From NCBI RefSeq assembly GCF_003946695.1, contig NZ_RHOX01000010.1, positions 23,740 to 87,739 on the forward strand: a stretch of 64,000 bases of DNA, read 5' to 3'. The first letter of the stretch is position 1. Every line of letters starts with the position of its first letter. Below, in pieces: positions 44,471 to 53,939 of this stretch. The translations under genes and the position numbers were made by a program. The stretch comes from Lapidilactobacillus bayanensis. GTDB taxonomy: Bacteria > Bacillota > Bacilli > Lactobacillales > Lactobacillaceae. A model generated the notes under the pieces. It had not been told where the DNA came from, searched no databases, and worked only from the letters and a program-made list of their open reading frames with translations.

Positions 44471-44580
44471 AAGGGCTAAAATAATTAGGTTAGGCAGCTC
44501 ATCAGTTGAACTTTAGTAACGAGGGATAACTGAGCATGCATGAAGCGTGGTAACACGCACCAATTATTTTGGCTTTTTTA
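44471..44580 (+). terminator. Large hairpin with T-run between walR and walK
   Basis: GGCTAAAATAATTAGG (about 44474-44489) pairs with CCAATTATTTTGGC just before TTTTTT (about 44559-44578). Inside lies a small hairpin GCGTG-GTAA-CACGC with a GNRA-type loop. The walK ATG is at 44628, so the hairpin would reduce walK relative to walR transcription. Confidence 0.75.
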
Positions 44581-44627
44581 GTTAGAAGCAAGGAAGTGAA
44601 GGGCGCAATTAATGCGTGACTTACTGA

Positions 44628-46526
44628 ATGAACGGAAAAATTAAACCATTTCAATCAATTCATTTCAAAATTGCGATTGTCTTTGTGCTATTGCTATTAG
44701 TCACCATTGAAATCATTGGGGCTTATTTTGTGAAGCAATTGGAACAGCAGAATATCACTAATTTTGAAAACTTGGTCACGATTCAACCCTATATTACAAC
44801 GCAATTGTCAACAGAACTGGCTGATGAAGATACCGAAACAGCTAACCGCAATATCAAAAATATTGTTGCTGATGTTGACAACTCGTCAATCTCTGAAGTT
44901 TTGGTGGTCGATAATAAAGGGATTGTTCGTGGCACAAGTAATGCCAATGATCAAGCAAGTATTGGTCTGCGGACACCGCGGTCTGATATTAAAAGTGTCA
45001 TTTACTCCAATCATAAAAAAACTGAAATCACGTCAACTTCTGATGGCAGCTTCTACACGTCGATTGCACCATTAACGAATCAAAGTACCGATGCGAACCA
45101 AGTTGTTGGGGCAATTTATGTGCGCGCAAGCATGGACACGGTTTATCGTAATATTAATCAAGTGACGGTCATCTTTTTGACGGCTTCTTTAGTCGCAGGT
45201 TTATTGGGGATGGTCATTGCAATTTTCATCGCCCGCGCGATTACGCAACCAATTGATGAAATGAAGAAACAAGCGATTCGAATTGCTGATGGGGATTATT
45301 CTGGACAAGTACGCGTTTACGGTCATGATGAATTAGGGCAATTAGCATTAGCGGTTAATAATTTGTCGATTCGTGTGGAAGAAGCTCAAGAGGTTTCTGA
45401 TGCGGAACGGCGGCGGCTAGATTCGGTTTTGAGTCACATGACCGATGGTGTGATTGCGACTGACCGGCGTGGCAACGTGACGATTATTAATGAGGCAGCA
45501 CAAACGTTTCTAAGTACAAATGTGGATGAAACAATTGGCGAATCAATTTTAAATGTTCTGGGTATTGAGAACGAATATTCTTTACGTGACTTATTAGAGA
45601 ATAAACGCGACATGGTGATTGAACCTAGCAAGAAAGCCACCGGCGATGCTGCTAATAAGACGATTCAGCCACTACCGTTGAATGAGCGCAAGTTGATTTT
45701 GAAAGTTGATTTCTCCTTGATTCAACGAGAGACAGGATTCATATCAGGTATTGTCTGCGTCTTACATGATGTTACGGAGCAGGAAAAAAATGAACGCGAA
45801 CGGCGAGAGTTTGTTTCCAATGTTTCCCATGAATTACGGACGCCGCTAACTAGTGTACGTAGTTATATAGAAGCCTTGACTGATGGTGCCTGGAAAGATG
45901 AGAAGTTGGCACCGCAGTTCTTAACCGTTACTCAAGAAGAAACCGATCGGATGATTCGCATGATCAACGAATTACTGGCGCTTTCGCGAATGGATCAGGG
46001 CACGGCTAAGATGGATTTGGAATACGTCAACTTGAATGAGTTCTTCGGTTATATTCTAGACCGTTTTGATATGATGCTGAAAACAGGAAAGCCTGATTCT
46101 AAGCAGAAGCACTATTCAATTAAACGCGAATTAACGCAGAAAGATCTTTGGGTTGAAATTGACACCGATAAAATGATGCAAGTCATCGACAACATCATGA
46201 ACAATGCGATTAAATATTCACCAGATGGCGGTGTGATCACCGCTCGATTAATTGAAGCCCATGATAATGTGGTCGTTAGTATCAGTGACCAAGGTTTGGG
46301 TATTCCCCGTAAAGATATTTCCAAAGTCTTTGACCGTTTTTATCGGGTTGATAAAGCCCGCTCGCGTAAACAAGGCGGTACTGGGTTGGGCTTAGCGATT
46401 TCTAAAGAAGTTGTCGAAGCACATCATGGTCGTATTTGGGTTGATAGTGCTGAGGGTCGTGGTTCAACATTCTATATTTCTTTACCTTATCAGCCTTATG
46501 AAGACGGAGATGAATGGGATGCGTAG
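44628..46526 (+). CDS. walK: Sensor histidine kinase WalK (YycG)
   Basis: 632 residues. It has a transmembrane helix at about 13-32, an extracellular Cache/PAS-like loop to about 180 and a second helix at about 182-204. A HAMP domain (about 205-257) and a PAS domain (about 262-370) follow. The HisKA domain has His401 in FVSNVSHELRTPL, and the HATPase domain shows DNIMNNAIKYSPDGG (N box), SDQGLGIPRKD (G1) and GGTGLGLAISK (G2). It phosphorylates WalR and overlaps the yycH start. Confidence 0.97.
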   Translation: MNGKIKPFQSIHFKIAIVFVLLLLVTIEIIGAYFVKQLEQQNITNFENLVTIQPYITTQLSTELADEDTETANRNIKNIVADVDNSSISEVLVVDNKGIVRGTSNANDQASIGLRTPRSDIKSVIYSNHKKTEITSTSDGSFYTSIAPLTNQSTDANQVVGAIYVRASMDTVYRNINQVTVIFLTASLVAGLLGMVIAIFIARAITQPIDEMKKQAIRIADGDYSGQVRVYGHDELGQLALAVNNLSIRVEEAQEVSDAERRRLDSVLSHMTDGVIATDRRGNVTIINEAAQTFLSTNVDETIGESILNVLGIENEYSLRDLLENKRDMVIEPSKKATGDAANKTIQPLPLNERKLILKVDFSLIQRETGFISGIVCVLHDVTEQEKNERERREFVSNVSHELRTPLTSVRSYIEALTDGAWKDEKLAPQFLTVTQEETDRMIRMINELLALSRMDQGTAKMDLEYVNLNEFFGYILDRFDMMLKTGKPDSKQKHYSIKRELTQKDLWVEIDTDKMMQVIDNIMNNAIKYSPDGGVITARLIEAHDNVVVSISDQGLGIPRKDISKVFDRFYRVDKARSRKQGGTGLGLAISKEVVEAHHGRIWVDSAEGRGSTFYISLPYQPYEDGDEWDA

Positions 46527-47832
46527 AACAAATCTTTTGGTCCGTTTATTATTGATTATTGCGGTTATTATTAGTCTGGTGTTGTCGGTTTTAATTTGGA
46601 CGAATAATCAGCGTTATGAACGTAAAACAGATACTGAAACGAGTGCTAAACGTGAAGAAACGACGACTGAACAAACCAACTTTGAACAAGTTTACTTGCC
46701 AACTCAAGTTGTGAATGTGACCGCTAGTAAGCAGCACCATTTGATTTATGATCATCAGGTTAGCTTGGCGGCAGAATTGCGCGATGTGATGAAGAAATGG
46801 CGTTTTCGAATTGTCCGCGCCAGTTACACTAATTATTCAGACTTGATTGATTCGCCGTCGACGTTGCAATTAGGTTATCGCGATTTTATTTCATTGAAGT
46901 TGTTCGGTAAAGTTGAATCGCAAACAACCTTGCAGAAACTTAATCGCGATCATAAATTTACTCGGATTATTTTCTCGACTGATACGCAAATGGGGACTGT
47001 TTATTTCGTTAATGATAAGACAAAGCAGGTTTGGCAAAGTTCAGTAAGTAATGTAAAGATTAGCCAAGTAACGAAACTGATTAAAGCGGCAGATTTTTCT
47101 ACCACTGTTGACCAACAACATTTACATGGCCAGCTACGAACTTATTATGAACAACCAGTTTCGTTAACGCCTTACAGCTATTTAATTAATCGTCGCAATG
47201 AAAACACCTATATTTCCGCGTTGTTGAGCGATAGTACCAACTCTGCTGTCGACACACGCGAGTCTGGTAGTAAGACGATTTATTATGGCGGTAGTTATCG
47301 TAATCGTCAATTAACGGTTGACCATCGCCGTGATCAATTGAAATTTGTTGATAACACGGTTACGAGCTTGCCTGATTCATTACAAGGTTTATTAGAAAAG
47401 GGCTTTACTGCCATCAACGATGTTGGCAATCCATTGGCGGACATTCGTTATTTTAGTGCCGATGAAAAAACGCATCGTGTTTCTTATCGAAGTTATGTTG
47501 AAGGCTACCCGATTTTTCAACAAAGTGATTATGGTGCCTTTGAAGCTAATTTTAACAATACTGGTAGTACGATTAACTTTTCAAGTCGAACGTTGCAAGT
47601 GCCAGTGCCATCCAAGAGTACTAAAGTTGTTTTACCAGCAACTAAAGTAATGATTCAACAATTAGTAACGGCTGGCTATACGGAAAAACAAATTCAAGAT
47701 TTCGCGGTTGGCTATCGCTGGGTACCTGACACTGATGAAACGGACATTGTTGATTTAAGGCCAACCTATTATGTTAAAATTGATAATCGCTGGCGTGATT
47801 ACCAAGATTGGTTAGCAGATAAAACGAAGTAG
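46519..47832 (+). CDS. yycH: WalK regulatory protein YycH (WalH)
   Basis: Start at ATG 46519 (MRRTNLLVRLLL), nine bases after GGAG; it overlaps the walK stop by eight bases. The frame is also open further upstream but only as a shadow of walK. About 437 residues: an N-terminal membrane anchor (about 8-28) and an extracellular region with repeated beta-rich segments of the YycH family. It interacts with YycI and WalK at the membrane to tune kinase activity. Confidence 0.9.
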   Translation: MRRTNLLVRLLLIIAVIISLVLSVLIWTNNQRYERKTDTETSAKREETTTEQTNFEQVYLPTQVVNVTASKQHHLIYDHQVSLAAELRDVMKKWRFRIVRASYTNYSDLIDSPSTLQLGYRDFISLKLFGKVESQTTLQKLNRDHKFTRIIFSTDTQMGTVYFVNDKTKQVWQSSVSNVKISQVTKLIKAADFSTTVDQQHLHGQLRTYYEQPVSLTPYSYLINRRNENTYISALLSDSTNSAVDTRESGSKTIYYGGSYRNRQLTVDHRRDQLKFVDNTVTSLPDSLQGLLEKGFTAINDVGNPLADIRYFSADEKTHRVSYRSYVEGYPIFQQSDYGAFEANFNNTGSTINFSSRTLQVPVPSKSTKVVLPATKVMIQQLVTAGYTEKQIQDFAVGYRWVPDTDETDIVDLRPTYYVKIDNRWRDYQDWLADKTK

Positions 47833-47844
47833 GAGGTGAACTGA

Positions 47845-48813
47845 ATGGATTTTCGTCGCATTGAATGGATCTTTTTGATCGTTTTTATCGGTCTTGATAT
47901 CTTCCTAGGCGTTTCTTACATGCAAAATAATAACAACATTGTTTTCTCCGATGATCAAACTGCTTCTACTAGCAGTACAATCTTACGCGATATGCGCGAT
48001 GATAATATTACGGTTGGTTCACTTTCGACTAAGCAAAGTGAAGGTTATTATCTTTCTAGTCAGGTCACTGATCCGCTGCGCCAATATCTTAGTGAGCTTA
48101 GTAATCAAACTTATTCATACAACCGTGCCACACATATATTGCGCAGTGAATTCGGGATTCCAGTACTGTTATCTAAGAAGAAGGCAGTCGCTGAATTAAA
48201 GCTCTATGTTAAGACTGGTAATAATATTATTTTTGGTAGTCACTATGAATATTCTGCTGGTCTGTCCTCGAATGATAATATTGTTTTTATTCAAAAGACT
48301 AAGCACGGGGCAATTATCGATTCACAGGGGGAACTGGTTTTTAAAATCTCCAATAATGCGGTAGTCAGTTACACGCAAACATATGTCAGTGATTTAACAG
48401 TTCTGCGGGAAAAGCAAACGACAATCAGTGCTTACGACGCTGTGCAATTACTTTATATTTCCAGTGAAATTCCTGAAAATTCTAAAATTATTTGGTGTAA
48501 ATTAGGTTATTCAGAATTAATAAATGTTCGTGGCAGTGTGATTTTTGTGCCGGTGTGGAATGTCATGGTTCAGCATAAAGGAACGAATAATGAAGCCTTG
48601 AAGAAGGTCAACGCTTTAAATAGCACTGTTATTAAAAATCAAAGTTCTAGTGGTAGCACAACGTCCTCTAGCTCGTCTTCGAGTACGACAGAGACAAATT
48701 CAAATACGTCAACGAATGATGCCTCAACAAGTGTTGATGCCAGTTCAATTCTTAGTTCTGATACCTCCAGTAGTACGACCACAGATTCCGCGGCAATTCC
48801 AGCCACGAATTAA
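47845..48813 (+). CDS. yycI: WalK regulatory protein YycI (WalI) with Ser/Thr-rich tail
   Basis: 322 residues: membrane anchor WIFLIVFIGLDIFLGVSYM (about 6-26), an extracellular YycI domain (about 30-255) and a low-complexity tail of Ser, Thr, Asp and Asn (about 265-322). The tail is longer than in Bacillus YycI and is probably cell-wall-spanning or surface-exposed disorder. It follows yycH by 12 bases with an AGGAGG site. Confidence 0.9.
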   Translation: MDFRRIEWIFLIVFIGLDIFLGVSYMQNNNNIVFSDDQTASTSSTILRDMRDDNITVGSLSTKQSEGYYLSSQVTDPLRQYLSELSNQTYSYNRATHILRSEFGIPVLLSKKKAVAELKLYVKTGNNIIFGSHYEYSAGLSSNDNIVFIQKTKHGAIIDSQGELVFKISNNAVVSYTQTYVSDLTVLREKQTTISAYDAVQLLYISSEIPENSKIIWCKLGYSELINVRGSVIFVPVWNVMVQHKGTNNEALKKVNALNSTVIKNQSSSGSTTSSSSSSSTTETNSNTSTNDASTSVDASSILSSDTSSSTTTDSAAIPATN

Positions 48814-48965
48814 CAATTCAGCGATGATCAGAGATTGAGGCTAATGCTTGAAATTGGCGCAATCTCTTTTATTTTTCTAATAATTAGTCTTTAGCAATCG
48901 CATCTTGGCGTTGTTCATGCTAAGCTAACGATGGTTTATTTTTTAGCGAAGGGGAGCTTTATAAG

Positions 48966-49778
48966 ATGACTTTGGAACAAAGTCAGGGAATGTACGTTAG
49001 TGTTTTAGCTAGCAGCAGTTCAGGTAATGCGACGTATATTGAAACACCACAGCAAAAGGTATTAGTTGATGCCGGCCTGTCTGGTAAAAAATTAGCAGAA
49101 TTAATGAGCAGTATTCACCGCGATCTCAATGATGTCGATGCTTTATTTGTGACGCATGAACATACGGACCATATTCATGGTGTTGGTGTTTTGGCGCGGC
49201 GTTATCATATGGCTGTCTATGCCAATGAGGGAACGTGGCAAGCGATGGCTCCTAAAATTGGTAAGGTGGCGCTAGAGCAACAACATATTTTCAAAATGGG
49301 AACAGTTTTGACGTTGGGTGATTTAGATATTGAAAGTTTCGGCGTGTCTCATGATGCAGCTGAACCGCAATTTTATCAGTTTCATCACGATGATAAGGCC
49401 TTTGCAATTTTAACTGACACAGGGTATGTTTCTGACCGTGTGGCGGGGACAATCAAGGACGCCGACGGCTACTTAATGGAATGTAATCATGATTTAAACA
49501 TGTTGCGCAATGGTGCCTATCCTTGGTCATTAAAGCAACGGATTCTTAGTGATCGCGGACATTTATCTAATGATGATGGTGCCCAGACATTAATGGAGGT
49601 TCTCGGCCATCGTACTAAGCATATTTTTCTTGGTCATTTAAGTCAGGAAAATAATTTTAAAGATTTAGCGCATGCAACGGTCACCGAGTTTTTAAAGGAC
49701 CATGACTATGCAGTGGGTCAGGATTTTAAGATCCTTGATACAGATCCGGCGCTTGCTGATCCCTTGACTAAAATTTAG
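48966..49778 (+). CDS. walJ: MBL-fold metallohydrolase YycJ (WalJ)
   Basis: 270 residues with a metallo-beta-lactamase fold. It opens SVLASSSSGNATYIE and carries the metal motif THEHTDHIHG. LTDTGYVSD supplies the bridging Asp, and CNHD and LGHLSQENN the later ligands. A cytoplasmic 5'-3' exonuclease-like protein of the wal operon. An AAGGGGAG site precedes the ATG. Confidence 0.93.
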   Translation: MTLEQSQGMYVSVLASSSSGNATYIETPQQKVLVDAGLSGKKLAELMSSIHRDLNDVDALFVTHEHTDHIHGVGVLARRYHMAVYANEGTWQAMAPKIGKVALEQQHIFKMGTVLTLGDLDIESFGVSHDAAEPQFYQFHHDDKAFAILTDTGYVSDRVAGTIKDADGYLMECNHDLNMLRNGAYPWSLKQRILSDRGHLSNDDGAQTLMEVLGHRTKHIFLGHLSQENNFKDLAHATVTEFLKDHDYAVGQDFKILDTDPALADPLTKI

Positions 49779-50009
49779 TGAGCTTTTTTAGAGCTCAGTT
49801 TTGTGATTTGTTTTATTATTTAACTATGGACAAAACCAAAATTGCTTTAATTGTGTTGTTAATTGAATTGTTATCTTTCCTTACGAAAAATAACATGATT
49901 AGTTAACGATTTAGCAAAGGTTAGTTCATAGTTTTTTCATACTTTCTCAGTAATATGTAAATTGAATGATCAGTCAATACTGTGATTTTTTTAAGGAGAT
50001 GGATAGATA

Positions 50010-51359
50010 ATGAACGAACAAAATAATCTAAATGATTTTAATAGTCAAAACGCCAATGGCGGTCAACATCGGGGCAAAAAAGGTGTTTCCCTGTGGCAAA
50101 TCGCTATTGTAGCTGTTATTTCTGCTTTAATTGGTGGTGGTGTCGCCTTTGCTGGCTTTGAAATGGTTAATAAAGATCAAGCAACCTCTTCTGATAGCAG
50201 TACAACTTCAAGTGCAGCAGGAACAACCAAAGTTAGTAATGTATCGGTTAAAACAAGTAGTTCAATGACTAAAGCCTTCAGCAAAGTGGAAGGGGCGGTT
50301 GTTTCAGTGATTAATCAGCAAAAGGAAAGTCAACAATCTGATGATCCTTTTGCAAGCTTGTTTGGTAATAGCGGTAGTAGTGACAGTAGTGATGATGACA
50401 GCAGCAGTTCTTCTAGTAGCGATTCGAAATTGGAAACAGTTAGTGAAGGTTCTGGCGTGATTTATAAGAAAGCCGATGGCAAAGCTTATATCGCCACTAA
50501 CAATCACGTTGTTTCCGGCTCTGATAAAATCGAAGTTATCTTATCAGATGGGACGAAGTTAACTGCTAAAATTGTCGGGACTGATGCAACGACTGACTTA
50601 GCCGTCTTGTCAATTGATGCCGCCAAAGTTAAAACAGTTGCTACTTTTGGCAATTCTTCGACAATTACGACTGGTGAACCGGTCATTGCGATTGGTTCGC
50701 CATTAGGGAGTGACTATGCAACGTCAGTGACGCAAGGAATTGTTTCGGCCAAGGCGCGGACAATCGACGTTACGGATGAAGATTCTAATCAGGTGACAGG
50801 TCAAGCAACTGTTATTCAAACTGATGCGGCGATTAATCCAGGTAACTCTGGTGGTCCCCTAGTTAATAGTTCCGGTCAAGTCATTGGAATTAATTCTAGT
50901 AAGTTGGCTTCAAGTTCAGATGGTACTTCAGTTGAAGGAATGGGCTTTGCTATTCCTAGTGATGAAGTTGTTTCAATTACGAATCAATTAGTGACGAACG
51001 GTAAAGTTTCCCGTCCGGCATTAGGGGTTTCAATTGTCGACTTAGCCAATGTAACGTCTGATGCGCAAAAGTCAACCTTGAAATTACCATCTTCAGTAAC
51101 GAGCGGCGTGGTAATCGCATCAGTTAATTCCGGTTCACCAGCAAAAACTGCTGGCTTAAAGAAGTATGATACGATTGTTGCAGTTGACGGTAAGAAAGTT
51201 GATAGTATCGCCACGATTCATACGATTGTTTATGCCCATAAATTAGGTGATAAGATTCAAGTCAAGTATTATCGTGATGGTACTGCCCATACGACAACAG
51301 TTACGTTAGATCAAGAAGCTAGTAGTAGTTCGACAAGTTCAAGCAGTAGCAGTAATTAA
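50010..51359 (+). CDS. htrA: Trypsin-like serine protease HtrA
   Basis: 449 residues: a cytoplasmic stretch, a membrane anchor (about 28-52, IAIVAVISALIGGGVAFAGF), a Ser/Asp-rich linker (about 115-140), and a protease domain with the triad His166, Asp196 and Ser280 (GNSGGP). A PDZ domain (about 340-435) and a Ser-rich tail complete it. It degrades misfolded exported proteins at the membrane surface. Typical last gene of the wal cluster; a terminator follows. Confidence 0.96.
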   Translation: MNEQNNLNDFNSQNANGGQHRGKKGVSLWQIAIVAVISALIGGGVAFAGFEMVNKDQATSSDSSTTSSAAGTTKVSNVSVKTSSSMTKAFSKVEGAVVSVINQQKESQQSDDPFASLFGNSGSSDSSDDDSSSSSSSDSKLETVSEGSGVIYKKADGKAYIATNNHVVSGSDKIEVILSDGTKLTAKIVGTDATTDLAVLSIDAAKVKTVATFGNSSTITTGEPVIAIGSPLGSDYATSVTQGIVSAKARTIDVTDEDSNQVTGQATVIQTDAAINPGNSGGPLVNSSGQVIGINSSKLASSSDGTSVEGMGFAIPSDEVVSITNQLVTNGKVSRPALGVSIVDLANVTSDAQKSTLKLPSSVTSGVVIASVNSGSPAKTAGLKKYDTIVAVDGKKVDSIATIHTIVYAHKLGDKIQVKYYRDGTAHTTTVTLDQEASSSSTSSSSSSN

Positions 51360-51382
51360 TTAAATTAAAGTGATCAGTGAGA

Positions 51383-51415
51383 ACGTCTAACCTAAATAAG
51401 GTTAGGCGTTTTTTG
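51383..51415 (+). terminator. Terminator of htrA
   Basis: ACGTCTAACCT pairs with AGGTTAGGCGT around AAATA and is followed by TTTTT. Confidence 0.92.
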
Positions 51416-51776
51416 TGGAGTCAAGTTCAAATTCTTCAACAATTAGCAAGGGCTGTTATTAGTGGTAAGTAACTAATATTTGTAAACTAGACTTGAATAA
51501 GCAGTAATTATTAGTAATTATTCGGTTATTGCTGGGACATGTTTTATTGACAACTCGTATTTTGTTCCAGAACGCATAAAAATATTAGTCATCAAAGTTA
51601 ATTTAGCAGCAAAGCCATATCAAATTAGTCTTGATAACTTAATAAAATTGAATAATCAGTTCGTTTTGGTTTCACAAGATTGTTCGCAAATAAGACATTG
51701 AAGTCTCTTAACCTTTTCTTAATAATTGCTAAGCAAAGATTGGAAATTTGTCAAGTACCTGTGTATTGTTTAATAC

Positions 51777-52211
51777 TTATCCACAGCCTGTGAACAAAAT
51801 TGTGCATAGTCAATAATAATGGGATTTAGCGAACCTCAAAAGTTATGCACATAATTGTTCACAGCTGTGAATAACTTTTGAACAGATGAGTGAAATCTAC
51901 GATAACCCCCATCAGGTCAACTGTTTCACGATACCGGCAGAACTTTTCTTAGTGTGTATAAACGCTGAGAAATAAAAAATAAAATAAATTGCTTGACATC
52001 GTTCAATCGCTTATTTTGTATCAAGCCTATTTTTTGACACAAGATTTCGCGGCGAACATGTGTACAAGTGGATAACTATGTGGATAACTTGGGGATATTC
52101 ACATATTAAAAGTCTGACTAACTATAAATACCCGTAAAAGCTGTGGATTTTTCTGGAATTTGTTTTTTTCGTTCCTAATTTGTTTCGGTTGCAAAATAAA
52201 GATGTGGATAA
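51777..52211. other. DnaA-box cluster (possible origin or DnaA-binding region)
   Basis: In the 1-kb gap between htrA and queT, six exact TTATNCACA boxes occur. Forward boxes are at 51777-51785 and 51843-51851; reverse boxes at 51866-51874, 51953-51961, 52079-52087 and 52203-52211. Near-matches lie at 51789-51797, 51855-51863, 52067-52075, 52094-52102 and 52142-52150. An A/T-only stretch (about 51971-51988) lies in the middle. There is no gene. Density far exceeds chance; dnaA itself is not in the window. Confidence 0.8.
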
Positions 52212-52365
52212 GTTATTCGCGTGGTCAAAATGACACAGAAAAAGGAGAGCGCTGAATCGAATGCAGTAACTGACTTCACTGTTTAGTTGGATCAATTATT
52301 TGATCGAATAAAACGGTGTAGTTAAGTGATTAGCATGCAGGTTTTCGGTTTACAACAGTGCAAAA

Positions 52366-52397
52366 TAAAAGGAACCGGGATTTCTCCCAGTTCCTTG
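52366..52397 (-). terminator. Terminator of queT
   Basis: On the minus strand AAGGAACTGGGA pairs with TCCCGGTTCCTT, followed by TTATTTT. Confidence 0.85.
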
Positions 52398-52413
52398 TCG
52401 CAGGATTATTCAA

Positions 52414-52920
52414 TTACGAAACTAAATCGACGCGCTTGCTGATAAAGTAAAGTAAAACGGCGCCGATTGTTAGTGAAGCAAATTCACCAGCAGCGGTGGT
52501 TAAATAAGTGATCCAGAAAGGAAACTTAAGTAAAACCATTAATTCTGCAGCAATCATGAACATGAAGACCGTACCAATAATGACGGCACTAGCTAATTTG
52601 GCCTTGAGGTTGTGGAGACGCTTGCTAACAAAGTAGATTACAGTCAATGCTAGCAAAGTTTCTAACGAGCCCCAAATGATATCGACCGGCCCTAAAGTGC
52701 TGGATAAGTTGGCTAAGACACAGCCAATGGTAACACCCCAGATATAACGCTTGTTGAAAACCACCAAGCAAACCAACATCTCGGAAAGACGTAACTGAAT
52801 TGCACCATAACCGAGGCCAAACATCTGACTTAAATAAGTCAGTGCCACATATAATGCGGCAATAATTGCGGCGATAACTAAATCGCGCAAGTGGTTCTGT
52901 TCTTTTGTCATTTCATGCAC
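52414..52920 (-). CDS. queT: QueT family queuosine-precursor transporter (ECF S component)
   Basis: 168 residues with five or six helices. The family pattern is LGYGAIQLRLSEMLVCLVVFNKRYIWGVTIGCVLANL followed by GPVDIIWGSLETLLA. QueT proteins are substrate-binding subunits of ECF vitamin transporters, here for queuosine precursors such as preQ1 or queuine. They pair with EcfAT encoded elsewhere. The start may be the first ATG or MTKEQ three codons later; AAAGGAG favours the first. The leader is structured (next feature). Confidence 0.9.
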   Translation of the reverse strand: MHEMTKEQNHLRDLVIAAIIAALYVALTYLSQMFGLGYGAIQLRLSEMLVCLVVFNKRYIWGVTIGCVLANLSSTLGPVDIIWGSLETLLALTVIYFVSKRLHNLKAKLASAVIIGTVFMFMIAAELMVLLKFPFWITYLTTAAGEFASLTIGAVLLYFISKRVDLVS

Positions 52921-53012
52921 TCCTTTATGACACGAATTGTGCCACTAATTAACTGTAGCCAAAGGAGAAACCTCGCGGATTCAGAAGTGCTACAGTGGAC
53001 ATTGTCCGGTTA
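52921..53012 (-). promoter_or_regulatory. Structured queT leader, possible translational riboswitch
   Basis: On the minus strand CTGTAGC (about 52990-52996) pairs with GCTACAG (about 52953-52959), enclosing CCGCGAGG and CTCCTTT (about 52962-52968). CTCCTTT is exactly complementary to the queT Shine-Dalgarno AAAGGAG at about 52920-52926. A GGAC-AAT-GTCC hairpin lies just 5'. The preQ1-I and preQ1-II consensus motifs as I know them are not matched in this orientation. Confidence 0.5.
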
Positions 53013-53078
53013 CTAATATAACAGATGTTCATCAAATAGCAAGGATTCTAGTGACGTTACGCAGAATCCAACGTAAAT

Positions 53079-53195
53079 AATGTTGTTCAGTAAATTAAAT
53101 GGTCAACTTACTACAATGCGATTTTTTAATCGGAAGGTTCTAAAATCGCGGGTCAAAATACTAACCACGATTATTTGACGTTGTTGTGACGGAAA
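53079..53195. repeat. Imperfect long hairpin in the queT-rlmH gap
   Basis: GCGATTTT pairs with AAAATCGC around 14 bases, and weaker outer arms (AACGTAAATAATGTTG against CGATTATTTGACGTTG-like) extend it to over 100 bp. It resembles the other intergenic hairpins in this window. No gene is present in 53013-53358. Confidence 0.5.
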
Positions 53196-53358
53196 GGCTT
53201 GGGTCAAACTGATCCTGTCAGTTTTGTGCTACATGACCACAGAATTTAGCTAAATGAAACGATTGATTCATCATCGCGGCGAATCTTTTTTGATCTCACT
53301 TTCGTTTCAGGTGTTTGAGTGTAAAATGAGTATTAGTTGAAGTAGGGAGTTGAAGATG

Positions 53359-53838
53359 ATGAACATTAAAATTGTTTGTGTCGGTAAATTAAAAGAGAAA
53401 TATTTCAAGGCGGCGATTGCGGAGTATGCCAAAAGATTAAGTCGCTTTACCAAGTTCGAAATTGTTGAAGTTCCAGATGAAAAAGCACCGGAAAAGTTAA
53501 GCCAGGCTCAAATGGATCAAGTGATGCAACTTGAAGGTGAACGGATTCTCGACAAAATTAAAGATAAAGAATACGTGATTATCTTAGCGATTAAAGGGCG
53601 ACAACGAGCTTCTGAGGAATTTGCTAAAGAATTGGCACGACTAACCACTTATGGTCATAGCGATCTCACCTTTGTTATTGGTGGCTCATTAGGGTTAAGC
53701 CCAGAAGTGCTAAGACGCGGTGCTGATACGTTAAGCTTCGGTAAATTAACACTGCCGCATCAATTAATGCGGGTTGTTCTGACGGAACAGATTTATCGCG
53801 CGTTTATGATTAATGAAGGCAGTCCATACCACAAGTGA
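53359..53838 (+). CDS. rlmH: 23S rRNA (pseudouridine-1915-N3)-methyltransferase RlmH
   Basis: Start taken as ATG 53359 ([15 protein letters not shown]), matching the family's beginning; ATG 53356 or TTG 53350 are alternatives near AGGGAG. About 159 residues of the SPOUT class. [55 protein letters not shown] is the knotted SAM-binding C-terminus, complete to the terminal YHK. It methylates helix 69 of 23S rRNA. Confidence 0.97.
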   Translation: MNIKIVCVGKLKEKYFKAAIAEYAKRLSRFTKFEIVEVPDEKAPEKLSQAQMDQVMQLEGERILDKIKDKEYVIILAIKGRQRASEEFAKELARLTTYGHSDLTFVIGGSLGLSPEVLRRGADTLSFGKLTLPHQLMRVVLTEQIYRAFMINEGSPYHK

Positions 53839-53939
53839 TGTTGGCACCTGCTGGAACCGGTTGAAATGTCACCATCGTAACACGCACGGCTAGAAAACAG
53901 TGTCGTTAGCAGCTTATTTCAGGACAGGAGGCCATGATT

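Noticed and set aside
44535..44580. T-box riboswitch before walK (GTGGTAACACGC looks T-box-like)
   Set aside because: Leader is only about 110 nt, there is no specifier domain, and the motif is simply a five-base-pair stem with a GTAA loop.
46411..46518. Longer N-terminus for YycH
   Set aside because: This stretch is a shadow of the walK ATPase region; the ribosome site and family start point to 46519.
52950..52975. preQ1-II riboswitch suggested by CCAAAGGAGAA and CGCGGAT on the plus strand
   Set aside because: The motifs are on the strand opposite to queT and in the wrong order, so they cannot regulate it as that class.
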